From Micromonospora andamanensis (GTDB taxonomy: Bacteria; Actinomycetota; Actinomycetes; Mycobacteriales; Micromonosporaceae), in contig NZ_BOOZ01000019.1 of the NCBI RefSeq assembly GCF_016863495.1, positions 45,937-109,936 on the forward strand: 64,000 bases of DNA, read 5' to 3'. The position numbers and the translations under genes are program-made. The notes beneath the pieces are model-generated. The model saw nothing but the letters and a program-made list of their open reading frames with translations. It did no database searches and was not told where the DNA came from. Numbering within the stretch: the first letter of the stretch is position 1; the number at the start of each line of letters is the position of its first letter. This document shows positions 9,201-16,960 of this stretch, one piece after another.

Positions 9201-10052
9201 TCCCGGCTCTTCGTGCACGACTCGCTGTTGAGCGAGTACGCGGCGATGGGCTTCGAGTACGGCTACTCGGTGGAGAACGTGGACGCGCTCGTCTGCTGGG
9301 AGGCGCAGTTCGGCGACTTCGTCAACGGCGCCCAGACGGTGATCGACGAGTTCATCTCCTCAGGCGAGGTGAAGTGGGGCCAACGCTCCGCGGTCACCCT
9401 GCTGCTGCCGCACGGCCACGAGGGTCAGGGGCCGGACCACACCTCCGGCCGCCCGGAGCGGTTCCTCCAGCTCTGCGCCGAGGACAACATGCGGGTGGCC
9501 AACCCGACCACCCCGGCCAACTACTTCCACCTGCTGCGCCGCCAGGCCCTCTCGCCCAAGCGCAAGCCACTCGTGGTGTTCACGCCGAAGTCGCTGCTGC
9601 GGCACAAGCTCTGCGTCTCCTCGGTGGAGGACTTCACCACCGGCACCTTCTCCCCCGTGCTGGCCGACCCGGCAGTGAGCGCGCCGGAGCAGGTCAAGCG
9701 GGTGCTGCTCTGCTCGGGCAAGGTCTACTACGACCTGTTCCAGGCCCGGAAGGAACGCGGCGTCACCGACACCGCGATCATCAGGCTGGAGCAGCTCTAC
9801 CCGATGCCGGTGGAGGAGATCCGGGCCGCCCTCGCGCAGTACCCGAACGCGGAGGACTTCGCCTGGGTGCAGGAGGAGCCGGCCAACCAGGGTTCCTGGT
9901 CGTTCGTCGCGCTCAACCTGCTGGAGCACCTCGACGGTGTCCGGCTGCGCCGCATCTCCCGTCCGGCCGCCGCGGCTCCGGCCGTCGGCTCGGCGAAGAT
10001 GCACGAGGTCGAGCAGACCGCGCTGATCGAGGCGGCTCTCCCCCGCCCCTGA
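6282..10052 (+). CDS. kgd: Multifunctional 2-oxoglutarate decarboxylase/dehydrogenase (KGD)
   Basis: The 1,256-aa enzyme acts in the TCA cycle as the E1o component fused to an E2o-like acyltransferase domain, as in mycobacterial KGD and corynebacterial OdhA. Residues 1-40 form the helical N-terminal segment (NEWIVEEMYQRYL). Residues 50-140 are an Ala/Pro/Lys linker, and there is no lipoyl domain. The E2o domain spans about 145-395, with the catalytic His H355 in TYDHRIIQG. The ThDP-dependent E1o follows, with GMAHRGRLNVL near 578 and a DDPSMSNP segment. The GTG start follows GAAAGAGG. It could be regulated by a GarA-type FHA protein, but none is in view. Confidence 0.97.
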   Translation: MSTQQTSQENPLAGFGPNEWIVEEMYQRYLADPSSVDPAWHDFFADYRPGQGTAGATDGRTATTAATKDAAAAGTETATKNAPAAKAEPAAKGERRTPAAPAKPAPAASKPTPATPKATTAKPAAAKTEPAKRTAPTANGPQTTPLRGVAAKIVQNMDASLAVPTATSVRAVPAKLLVDNRIVINNHLARGRGGKVSFTHLIGYALVRALVAHPEMNNSFGEVDGKPVMVRPEHVNLGIAIDLTKPDGSRNLVVPSIKACEQMDFRQFWQAYEDVVRRARRNELTMEDYSGTTISLTNPGGIGTVHSMPRLMQGQSAIIGVGAMEYPAPYQGMSEATLADLAVSKVITLTSTYDHRIIQGAQSGEFLKVMHELMLGEHGFYDQIFTSLRIPYEPVRWMRDVAVDSEGQINKTARVHELIHSYRVRGHLMADTDPLEFKIRKHPDLDVLQHGLTLWDLDRTFPVNGFAGRQRMKLREILGVLRDSYCRRVGIEYMHIQDPAERRWIQERVERKYEKPPAGEQKHVLNRLNAAEAFETFLQTKYVGQKRFSLEGGESLIPLLGEVLEAAAEGGLDEVVIGMAHRGRLNVLANIVGKPYEKIFSEFEGHLDPRSTQGSGDVKYHLGQNGKFTTPDGDHAVKVSVVANPSHLEAVDPVLEGIVRAKQDRIDLKLEGYTVLPLAVHGDAAFAGQGVVAETLNLSQLRGYRTGGTVHVVVNNQVGFTTAPEYSRSSLYSTDVARMIQAPIFHVNGDDPEAVVRVARLAFEYRQAFNKDVVIDLVCYRRRGHNEGDDPSMSNPQMYRIIDSKRSVRKLYTEELIGRGDITVEDAEELLRDYQAQLERVFKATRDAASTPRQLSRPPRQDQPEPQVETATEASVIKAIGEAHVNLPEGFTPHKRIQQLLDRRARMAVEGNIDWGFGEIIAFGALLHDGVTVRLAGQDSRRGTFVQRHASIVDAETGDDYLPLKSLTGDGEHSRLFVHDSLLSEYAAMGFEYGYSVENVDALVCWEAQFGDFVNGAQTVIDEFISSGEVKWGQRSAVTLLLPHGHEGQGPDHTSGRPERFLQLCAEDNMRVANPTTPANYFHLLRRQALSPKRKPLVVFTPKSLLRHKLCVSSVEDFTTGTFSPVLADPAVSAPEQVKRVLLCSGKVYYDLFQARKERGVTDTAIIRLEQLYPMPVEEIRAALAQYPNAEDFAWVQEEPANQGSWSFVALNLLEHLDGVRLRRISRPAAAAPAVGSAKMHEVEQTALIEAALPRP

Positions 10053-10063
10053 CGAGAACTGAT

Positions 10064-10099
10064 CCGGTCCCGTCCCGCCCTACGGTGGGGCGGGACCGG
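10064..10099 (+). terminator. GC-rich hairpin after kgd
   Basis: CCGGTCCCG plus CGCCC on the left pairs with GGGCGGGACCGG on the right, with a small bulge. It sits in the 76-base gap between kgd and the DUF6104 gene. It may terminate kgd transcription or lower read-through. Confidence 0.6.
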
Positions 10100-10128
10100 C
10101 CGGCTTCACCGAGGAAGCGAGCAGATCC

Positions 10129-10308
10129 ATGTACTTCACCGACCGGGGCATCGAGGAGCTGGTCGAGCGGCGTGGCGAGGAGCAGGTCAGCCTCGAGTGG
10201 CTGGGCGAGCGGCTGCGTGACTTCGTCGACCTGAACCCGGAGTTCGAGACCCCGATCGAGCGGTTCGCCACCTGGCTGGCCCGGCTCGACGACGAAGACG
10301 ACGACTGA
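10129..10308 (+). CDS. Small acidic protein, DUF6104 type
   Basis: This 59-aa protein begins MYFTDRGIEELVERRG and ends in an acidic tail LARLDDEDDD. It is helical and strongly charged. I recognise it as the DUF6104 family, which is often found next to kgd in actinobacteria. A ribosome site (GAGGAAGCGAG) precedes the ATG. No function is known. Constant association with kgd would fit a role tied to 2-oxoglutarate metabolism, but that is inference. The gene ends five bases before the GTG of the GH6 gene. Confidence 0.85.
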   Translation: MYFTDRGIEELVERRGEEQVSLEWLGERLRDFVDLNPEFETPIERFATWLARLDDEDDD

Positions 10309-10313
10309 TCACC

Positions 10314-11387
10314 GTGCCAGCCATCCGACCGGGCGGCCGGCGTACCCGGCCGTGGCCTTCGCTGCCGACGAGCCGGACCGGTGCCGCGCGGCGCCGACGG
10401 CATGTCGTGGCGGCCGGGGTCGCCCTGGCGTTGCTGCTGGCCGGTTGTTCCGACGCACCCGCACCGCCTCGGGTGTCCGACCCGGCTGGCGCCGCGCCAC
10501 CGTCCGTACCCTCGGTGTTCTACCTCGACCCGGACAATCCGGCCGAGGCGGAGGCGGCGCGGCGGGCCGCCCAGGGCGACTCGGCGGCAGCGGAGGCGCT
10601 GCGCGCGATCGGCAGCCGGCCGAGTGCGAAGTGGCTGACCGGTGGGGCGGCACGGGACGAGGTCGACGCCTTTCTCGGGCAGGCCGCGATCGCCGGCCAG
10701 ACACCAGTGCTTGTGGTGCACAACGTGCCGCAACGCGACTGTGGTCGGCAGGGCGAGGGCGGTGCCGACACCAGCGCGGAGTACCAGACGTGGATCCGCG
10801 AGGTCGCCGCCGGCGTCGCGGGACGCCCGGTGATCGTCGTGCTCGAACCGGGCGCGTTGCCCGACGCGGTGGCTGGCTGCGTGGCTGACTCCGCCGGTCG
10901 GCTCGCGCTGCTGCGCGACGCGGTCACCGTGCTGGCCAGTACCGGCAACGCCCGGATCTACCTCGACGCAGGGCATCCGGGGTGGATCCGCGACATCGAG
11001 GCGTTGGCGGCCGGGCTCCGCCGGGCCGGGGTGGACCAGGCCGACGGGTTCGCCCTCAACGTGGCGAATTTCGTGAGTACCGAGGACAACGTCGCCTACG
11101 GGCACCGGATCTCCGATGCGCTCGGCGGTGACGCCACGTTCGTCATCGACACCAGCCGCAACGGCAACGGCCCCTATCCCGCCGAACGGGTGGGCGGTGC
11201 GCCGAGCTGGTGCAATCCCCCCGGCCGGGCGATCGGTGCCGAACCCACAGCCGACCCCGGCCTGCCCCGGGTGGACGCCCTGCTCTGGATCAAGTTCCCC
11301 GGCGAGTCCGACGGCGACTGCCGCCCCGGTGAGCCCCCCAGCGGCGAGTTCTGGCCCACCTACGCCATCTCCCTGGCCCACCCCTGA
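10314..11387 (+). CDS. Lipoprotein of glycoside hydrolase family 6 (cellulase-like)
   Basis: This 357-aa secreted lipoprotein has a basic N-terminus, a hydrophobic segment at about 31-44 and a lipobox LLAGC with the lipidated cysteine C45. The mature part matches GH6 endo/exo-beta-1,4-glucanases: VFYLDPDN near the start, VVHNVPQRDCGR with the likely catalytic acid D142 and disulfide C143, VVLEPGALP, and the C-terminal ALLWIKFPGESDG. GH6 enzymes cleave beta-1,4-glucan by inversion. There is no carbohydrate-binding module. The GTG start is five bases after the DUF6104 stop. Surface anchoring suggests local cleavage of beta-glucan. Confidence 0.88.
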   Translation: MPAIRPGGRRTRPWPSLPTSRTGAARRRRHVVAAGVALALLLAGCSDAPAPPRVSDPAGAAPPSVPSVFYLDPDNPAEAEAARRAAQGDSAAAEALRAIGSRPSAKWLTGGAARDEVDAFLGQAAIAGQTPVLVVHNVPQRDCGRQGEGGADTSAEYQTWIREVAAGVAGRPVIVVLEPGALPDAVAGCVADSAGRLALLRDAVTVLASTGNARIYLDAGHPGWIRDIEALAAGLRRAGVDQADGFALNVANFVSTEDNVAYGHRISDALGGDATFVIDTSRNGNGPYPAERVGGAPSWCNPPGRAIGAEPTADPGLPRVDALLWIKFPGESDGDCRPGEPPSGEFWPTYAISLAHP

Positions 11388-11390
11388 CCC

Positions 11391-11455
11391 GCGTTGATCA
11401 TGAGGTTAGCGGCAGCGAAACGGACAAAAGTCCCCGCTAACCTCATGATCAACGC
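11391..11455. repeat. Intergenic palindromic repeat between convergent genes, likely bidirectional terminator
   Basis: Perfect 22-bp arms at 11391-11412 and 11434-11455 carry GTTGATCATGAGGTTAGCGG and its complement around a 21-base AT-richer loop. It lies three bases after the GH6 stop, and its right arm includes the stop codon (11449-11451) of the opposing glycosyltransferase gene. From memory, GTTGATCATGA-type palindromes are frequent in Micromonospora intergenic DNA. Confidence 0.85.
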
Positions 11456-13629
11456 GAGCTGGTGGGGGTGGGGGTGAGGCCGGTGCGGCGGAGTTTCTGC
11501 CAGCCGAGGCGGCCGCCGGTCAGGGCTGTGGTCACGGACTGGATCATCACCAGGTACATCAGCTGGCGGTAGACGGACTGCTGCAACGGGAGCACCCACA
11601 GCACGCTGAGCTTCTCCCGGTCCAGCCGGAACGCCACCACGGCGGTGAGCGTCTGCAACGCGAGCATGACCAGCCAGGCCAACGCCGTCGCGGTCCGGTC
11701 GAGGAAGAACAGGCCGTAGAGCGCCAGCAGGTCGATCACCGGAGCCAGCAGCGGCAGGAGCACCCCGAACAGGCTCAGGAACAGCAGACAGCGCCGGGTG
11801 AAGCGGCCGGAGGCCCCGCTGTCGAGCAGCGAGCGCCGATGCTTCCACATCGCCTGCATGGTGCCGTAGCTCCACCGGTACCGCTGCTTCCACAGCTGCC
11901 CCAACGTCGCCGGGGCCTCGGTCCACGCCCGAGCGGTCTCCTCGTAGACCACCTTCCAGCCGGCCCGGCCGAGCGCCATCGTGATGTCGGTGTCCTCGGC
12001 CAGCGTGTCGTCGGTCAGGCCACCGGCGTAACGCAGCGCCTGCCGACGGAAGGCCCCGATCGCCCCGGGCACCGTGGCCATGCAGCGCAGGGTCTCGTAC
12101 AGCCGGCGGTCGAGGTTGAAGCCGATGACGTACTCGATGTGCTGCCACTTGGCGATCAGGCTGTCGCGGTTACCCACCTTGACGTTGCCGGCGACCGCGC
12201 CGACCTGCGGGTCCGCGAACGGCTGGACCAGCCGACGCACCGAGTCCCGCTCGAACACGGTGTCCCCGTCGACCATCACGATCAGTTCGTGCCGGGCCAG
12301 CGCCACCCCGGTGTTCAACGCGCTCGGCTTGCCGCCGTTCGGCTTGCGAACGACCCGGACGTTCGGCAACCGCAACGCCTCGACGATCTCCGCCGTACCG
12401 TCGGTGGAGCCGTCGTCGACCACGATCACCTCGATGCCGCCCGGGTGATCGCCCCCGGCCAGCGAGCGGACGGCCGCGGCGATCCCCTCCTTCTCGTTGT
12501 ACGCGGGCACGATCACCGAGACCGGCTCGGTCACCGGCGGCCCCCACGCCCAGTTCGCCGCCCGCCGTCGGCGTGCGTGCCGTCCGGCGAGCACGAGCAG
12601 CAGCACGGTACGACCCACAGTGAGCGCGCCCACCGTCAGGAAGATCACTCCGAGCCAGCCCAGCGTGCGGTCCGCTCCCTGCACTCCCCAGATCAGCATC
12701 CGCCCTCGCCAGCGCTCCCCCGCGCTGGCCGGCTGACCGGCGTCGACCCGGTGGTCGATGCCGGTCTCGGCGAGGGCCAGGTTCAGGCCGCCGCTGACCG
12801 TGACGAAGCGGTAGCCGCGCTCCTTCATCAGCGGAATGAACCTGTCGAGCGCGGCGACGGTCTGGGCCCGTTCGCCGCCCGCGTCGTGCCAGAGGGTGAT
12901 CGCCCCCGAGTATCCGGACGGCGTCACGTTCGTCAGGATCTGGTCCACGCCGGGCAGCGCCCAGTCCCGACTGTCCGTGTCGTTGAGCACGCTCAGGTAG
13001 CCCAGTTCACCGGCCTGGGCGAAGACCGGCCAGTCCAGGTCGTTGATGGCCATCGCGTACGAGGAGTACGGGAAGCGGATCAGCGAGGTGCGGACCCCGG
13101 CCGCGCTGGCGATGGCCAACTGGGTCTGGGTGTACTCCATCCGGCGTCGCCAGTCGGGCAGCACTGTCAGATCCGGGTGGGTGAAGGTGTGCACGCCGAT
13201 CTCGTGACCGTCGGCGGTCAGCTCCCGTACCAGTTCCGGGTGGCGGGCCACCTGCGAACCGACCACGAAGAAGGTGGCCGGAACCTGATGGGCGGCCAGT
13301 ACCCGCAGCACCTCGCGGGTCCAGACCGGGTCCGGTCCGTCGTCGAAGGTGAGGGCGACGGTGCGCGGGGGCAGTCGGTACGACCGGGTCTGGTCACTCG
13401 TGCTGCTGATGATCGGGCCACCGGAGACCACAGTCGTCGGCACCTCACGCTGCCCGTGGTGGGTCTGCTGCTGACGATCCGGCGCGAAGGACGCGTTGGC
13501 GTACGCGCCAACGAGCAGTACGGCGGCCAGCACCGCGCCGAGGACGCCGAGAAGGGCCCAGCTCGGCGACGGTACGACCCGGCGGCCTCGTACCGTCCGG
13601 CGGGACCGGCGCGCCGGCGGTTCAGTCAT
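11449..13629 (-). CDS. Polysaccharide deacetylase fused to family 2 glycosyltransferase
   Basis: The 726-aa membrane protein joins two enzymes. One helix (25-45) leads to an outside NodB-type deacetylase with TFDDGPD (94-100) and the metal-binding HTFTH (147-151). Another helix (about 325-350) leads to a cytoplasmic GT2 domain with VIVPAYNEKEG, VVDDGSTDGT, DGDT, a DDTLAEDTD acceptor region and QRYRW. Several C-terminal helices follow and would form a channel. The arrangement recalls processive beta-glycan synthases such as PgaC/PgaB or hyaluronan/chitin synthases in one chain. It overlaps the upstream gene by 8 bases. The polymer made is unknown. Confidence 0.93.
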   Translation of the reverse strand: MTEPPARRSRRTVRGRRVVPSPSWALLGVLGAVLAAVLLVGAYANASFAPDRQQQTHHGQREVPTTVVSGGPIISSTSDQTRSYRLPPRTVALTFDDGPDPVWTREVLRVLAAHQVPATFFVVGSQVARHPELVRELTADGHEIGVHTFTHPDLTVLPDWRRRMEYTQTQLAIASAAGVRTSLIRFPYSSYAMAINDLDWPVFAQAGELGYLSVLNDTDSRDWALPGVDQILTNVTPSGYSGAITLWHDAGGERAQTVAALDRFIPLMKERGYRFVTVSGGLNLALAETGIDHRVDAGQPASAGERWRGRMLIWGVQGADRTLGWLGVIFLTVGALTVGRTVLLLVLAGRHARRRRAANWAWGPPVTEPVSVIVPAYNEKEGIAAAVRSLAGGDHPGGIEVIVVDDGSTDGTAEIVEALRLPNVRVVRKPNGGKPSALNTGVALARHELIVMVDGDTVFERDSVRRLVQPFADPQVGAVAGNVKVGNRDSLIAKWQHIEYVIGFNLDRRLYETLRCMATVPGAIGAFRRQALRYAGGLTDDTLAEDTDITMALGRAGWKVVYEETARAWTEAPATLGQLWKQRYRWSYGTMQAMWKHRRSLLDSGASGRFTRRCLLFLSLFGVLLPLLAPVIDLLALYGLFFLDRTATALAWLVMLALQTLTAVVAFRLDREKLSVLWVLPLQQSVYRQLMYLVMIQSVTTALTGGRLGWQKLRRTGLTPTPTSSR

Positions 13630-14479
13630 CGGCGGGAGCGGCCACGTCGGCGACGCTCGACGGATCGACCGTCGGTGGCGCCGGCTCCGTGGTTGTCGGT
13701 TCGACGCTGGGCGGGGTCGCCGGTGCGGTCGACCGCGAGGGTCGGGGCGGTGCAGGCACCGACGAGGGGGTGCGGCGAGGTGTCGTCGGTGCGCTGGTCA
13801 CCGTCGTGGGTGCCCGGGACGGGGTGACGCGTGGGCGCGGCACGGCGCTGCTCGTCGGCCGCGGCGCGGCAGTGGTCGGTGGCGCCTCCGCAGCGGGGAT
13901 CGACGGGGCCGGCGGCGGTTGCCAGGACCGGCGGGTCGGCTCCACGAAGGGCAGCACCGTGTCAGCGTTGACCGGGCCGCCGGCGAAGCTCGCCACCACC
14001 AGGCCGGTGTAGATCAGACTCACCAGACCCAGGACGTACGCGAGCCAGCGCAACCGGGACCGACGCCTGCCGCTCGGATCGACGAAGACCGGCGGCGGCT
14101 GGGACACCGCGGACATCACTGTCGTGGGGCTGTCCGTCGACATCACAATCGTGGGTGCGTCCAGCACCGCTGGACGTACCACAGTCGGCGCGTCCACCAC
14201 CGCCGGCTGCACCACAGTCGGCGCATCCACCACCGCCGGCCGCGCCACAGTCGGCGCATCCACCACCGCCGGCCGCGCCACAGTCGGCGCGTCCACCACC
14301 GCCGGCTGCACCACCGTGGGTGTGTCCGGCACGGCGGGCTGTCCCGGTGTCGATGCGTCAGGCACGGCCGGCCGGACAAGCGTGGGCGGCTCCGACGCGG
14401 CCAGGTCGTCGGCTGCGGTTGGCTCGTCTCCCCGCGCGCCGTTCGCCGCATCGGCGCTGGTCAGAGGGTCCGCAGTCAT
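13622..14479 (-). CDS. Single-pass membrane protein with 11-residue N-terminal repeats
   Basis: The 285-aa protein has three parts. Residues about 34-110 hold tandem 11-residue units (PTVxxPAVVDA). A membrane helix is at about 143-166 (WLAYVLGLVSLIYTGLVVA). A long Pro/Thr/Ser-rich, probably disordered outer stalk makes up the C-terminal 100 residues. Its last 8 bases overlap the start of the deacetylase/glycosyltransferase gene, so they are probably co-translated. The cytosolic repeats could bind a partner such as the GT2 enzyme or a phosphothreonine reader (several repeats contain APTV), but this is inference. No known domain was recognised. Confidence 0.78.
   Translation of the reverse strand: MTADPLTSADAANGARGDEPTAADDLAASEPPTLVRPAVPDASTPGQPAVPDTPTVVQPAVVDAPTVARPAVVDAPTVARPAVVDAPTVVQPAVVDAPTVVRPAVLDAPTIVMSTDSPTTVMSAVSQPPPVFVDPSGRRRSRLRWLAYVLGLVSLIYTGLVVASFAGGPVNADTVLPFVEPTRRSWQPPPAPSIPAAEAPPTTAAPRPTSSAVPRPRVTPSRAPTTVTSAPTTPRRTPSSVPAPPRPSRSTAPATPPSVEPTTTEPAPPTVDPSSVADVAAPADD
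14181..14345. repeat. 33-bp tandem repeats inside the membrane protein gene
   Basis: Four near-identical 33-bp units run from 14181 to 14312, each beginning ACAGTCGGCGC. A diverged fifth unit ends at 14345, with weaker units beyond it on both sides. The unit is a multiple of three, so copy-number change would keep the frame. Confidence 0.9.
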
Positions 14480-14884
14480 GGCCGGAGTCTAGGAGTGAAC
14501 ATTCCTCGGCTTACTCGCGGAGTTGGCCGATGCGACCGGAATCCCAGTTTGCGGGGCAACCGCCGCCGCCGGGGTGAGCGTCGGTTCACGGAGAGCGATG
14601 AACACCTCGACCGGCAGGCGCGTCGCCTCGCCGACCCGGCCTGCCGGACCCACCGAAACCCGCCGCGAGCAGGTCAAACGGCCTGGTCGTCCTCGTGCCG
14701 GCGGCCACCAGGACCCGGACGGTCCGACCGCCGACCCTGGTCGGTCGGACCGAAATAAAGATCTCCCCGGCCGAGCCGACGATCACCGGAGCGCCCCGGG
14801 GCGGACGAGCGGACGCCGGACGGCCCGGGCAGGCGGGTCCGAGGACCCACCCGGGGAACAACCCTGATCTTGTAGCGTGGGTCC
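14480..14884. other. Gene-free 405-bp gap with one strong hairpin
   Basis: No reading frame here has both convincing codon bias and a recognisable product. An 11-bp perfect stem lies at 14720-14730 and 14742-14752, with an 11-base loop, followed on the plus side by AAATAAAG. It could be part of the pta leader or a small RNA. The region must also hold the promoter of pta and that of the minus-strand gene starting at 14479. Confidence 0.5.
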
Positions 14885-16960
14885 GTGGCCCGGAGCGTGT
14901 ACCTGACCAGTGTCGGCTCGGGCGGGGGGAAGTCGACAATCGCCCTCGGCCTCGCGGAGTTGCTGTCCCGGCAGGTCGGCGGGATCGGGGTGTTCCGTCC
15001 GCTGGTAGCGCCGGATCGACCCGATCCGATCCTCACCCTGCTCAGCGAGCGTTACCGGGTGGGGCTGCCGGTGGCGGACCTGCACGGCACCACGTACGCC
15101 GAGGCCACCGCGCTTGTCGCCGACGGTCGCCGGGAGGAGCTGATCTCCCGGATCGTCGAGCGTTACCGGGACGTGGAGCGACGGTTCGCGGCGATGGTCG
15201 TGGTCGGCAGTGACTTCGCCGCCGCCGGTGACACCGCCGGCCCGCGCGAGCTGGCCTTCAACGCCCGCCTGGCCACCGACTTCGGCAGCGTCGTGGTACC
15301 TGTCGTCGACGGGTACGGGCAGCAGCCGCAGTCGATCGCCGCCGCCGCCCGCGGCGCGTACCACGACTTGGCGGACCTCGGCGCGACGGTGCTCGCGGTG
15401 CTGGCCAACCGGGTCCCCGAGGCGATGACGCTGCCCCGGTTGCCGGTCCCCGCGTACGCCATTCCGGAGGTGCCGAGCGTGTCCGCGCCGACTGTGGCGG
15501 AGGTGGCCGGGGCGCTGGGCGCCACGCTGCTGGCCGGTGACGAGACCGCGCTCGCCCGCGACGTGCTCGACTACGTGGTCGGTGCGGCCCACGTGCCGAC
15601 CCTGCTGGAGCACCTGACCGAGGGCGCGCTGCTGATCATGCCGGGTGACCGGGACGATCTGCTGGTGGCGGCGAGCGCCGCGCACGTCGCCGGTCAGGTG
15701 TCGCTGGCCGGGTTGGTGCTCACCCTCGGGGTGCCGCCCGACCCTCGGTCGATGCGCCTGGTGGAAGCGCTGAACGCCCGGCTCGCGGTGCTCTCGGTGA
15801 CCAGCGACAGCTACCACACGGTTGCCGCGTCGAGCCGGATCGAGGGCCGGCCCAGCACCGGCAACCCGCGGAAGGTGGAGGCCGCGCTCGGCGCCTTCGA
15901 GGCACACGTGGACACCGTCGAACTGGCCGGCCGGCTGCGGGTCAGCCGCTCCGCACGGGTCACCCCGCTGATGTTCGAGTACGACCTGATCGACCGCGCC
16001 CGGGCCCGGCGGCGGCACGTCGTGCTGCCGGAGGGGACCGAGGAACGGATCCTGCGCGCCACCGAGATCCTGCTGCGCCGGGGGGTGGCAGACCTGACCC
16101 TGCTCGGCCGGCCCGAGGAGGTCGCCCGACGCGCCCGGGAACTGGGGGTGGACATCGGCGCGGCCCGCGTGGTGGACCCGGCGAGCAGCCCGTGGCGTGA
16201 CGAGTTCGCCGAGGCGTACGCGAAGCTGCGCGCACACCGGGGGGTCACCGCCGAACTGGCGCACGACATCGTCGCCCAACCGAACTACTTCGGCACCATG
16301 ATGGTGTGGGCGGGCCATGCCGACGGGATGGTTTCCGGGGCCACCCACACCACCGCGGCGACCATCCGGCCGGCCTTCGAGATCGTCAAGACCTTGCCGG
16401 CGGTCTCCGTCGCCTCAAGCGTCTTCTTCATGCTGCTCGCCGACCGGGTGCTGGTGTACGGCGACTGCGCGGTCAACCGCGATCCGGACGCCGCCCAACT
16501 CGCCGACATCGCCATCTCCTCGGCCGACACGGCGGCCCGGTTCGGCATCGAACCCCGGGTGGCGATGCTGTCGTATTCGACAGGCAGTTCGGGCGCGGGC
16601 GAAGACGTGGAGAAGGTCGCGGCAGCCACCGCGCTGGTCCGCCAGCGCCGGCCCGAACTGGCGGTCGAGGGTCCGATCCAGTACGACGCGGCCATCGATC
16701 CGGCCGTGGCGGCCACCAAGCTGCCGGGCAGCGCCGTCGCCGGCCGCGCGACGGTCTTCATCTTTCCCGACCTCAACACCGGCAACAACACGTACAAGGC
16801 GGTGCAGCGCTCCGCCGGAGCGGTGGCCGTCGGGCCGGTCATGCAGGGCCTGCGCCGGCCGGTGAACGATCTCTCCCGGGGCGCCACGGTGCCGGACATC
16901 GTCAACACCGTGGCGATCACCGCCATCCAGGCCGCCGCACTCACCGAGGTGGACAAGTGA
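14885..16960 (+). CDS. pta: Phosphate acetyltransferase
   Basis: The 691-aa enzyme interconverts acetyl-CoA and acetyl phosphate in the cytoplasm. The N-terminal part is a BioD/DRTGG-like regulatory region with a P-loop GSGGGKST at 11-18. The C-terminal 330 residues form the PTA catalytic domain, with MFEYDLIDRAR at its start, PEGTEERILRA, and the conserved YSTGSSGAGEDVEKV and FPDLNTGN segments. The length matches the long Pta class. It starts with GTG at 14885. The TGA overlaps the ackA GTG by four bases, giving a coupled pta-ackA operon for acetate overflow and reuse. Confidence 0.97.
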   Translation: MARSVYLTSVGSGGGKSTIALGLAELLSRQVGGIGVFRPLVAPDRPDPILTLLSERYRVGLPVADLHGTTYAEATALVADGRREELISRIVERYRDVERRFAAMVVVGSDFAAAGDTAGPRELAFNARLATDFGSVVVPVVDGYGQQPQSIAAAARGAYHDLADLGATVLAVLANRVPEAMTLPRLPVPAYAIPEVPSVSAPTVAEVAGALGATLLAGDETALARDVLDYVVGAAHVPTLLEHLTEGALLIMPGDRDDLLVAASAAHVAGQVSLAGLVLTLGVPPDPRSMRLVEALNARLAVLSVTSDSYHTVAASSRIEGRPSTGNPRKVEAALGAFEAHVDTVELAGRLRVSRSARVTPLMFEYDLIDRARARRRHVVLPEGTEERILRATEILLRRGVADLTLLGRPEEVARRARELGVDIGAARVVDPASSPWRDEFAEAYAKLRAHRGVTAELAHDIVAQPNYFGTMMVWAGHADGMVSGATHTTAATIRPAFEIVKTLPAVSVASSVFFMLLADRVLVYGDCAVNRDPDAAQLADIAISSADTAARFGIEPRVAMLSYSTGSSGAGEDVEKVAAATALVRQRRPELAVEGPIQYDAAIDPAVAATKLPGSAVAGRATVFIFPDLNTGNNTYKAVQRSAGAVAVGPVMQGLRRPVNDLSRGATVPDIVNTVAITAIQAAALTEVDK

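Noticed and set aside
6273..9218. A 981-codon open frame antisense to kgd
   Set aside because: It mirrors the codons of kgd, has no family likeness and is rich in His/Val/Arg/Asp as expected of a reversed high-GC gene.
14181..14345. Tandem repeats as a possible CRISPR-like array
   Set aside because: Units are contiguous 33-mers without spacers, they lie in frame in a coding sequence and they translate to a regular 11-residue repeat.
14489..14939. Short minus-strand frames in the gap before pta
   Set aside because: The third-position GC is lower than in true genes here or the frame runs into pta. No ribosome site or family likeness was found.
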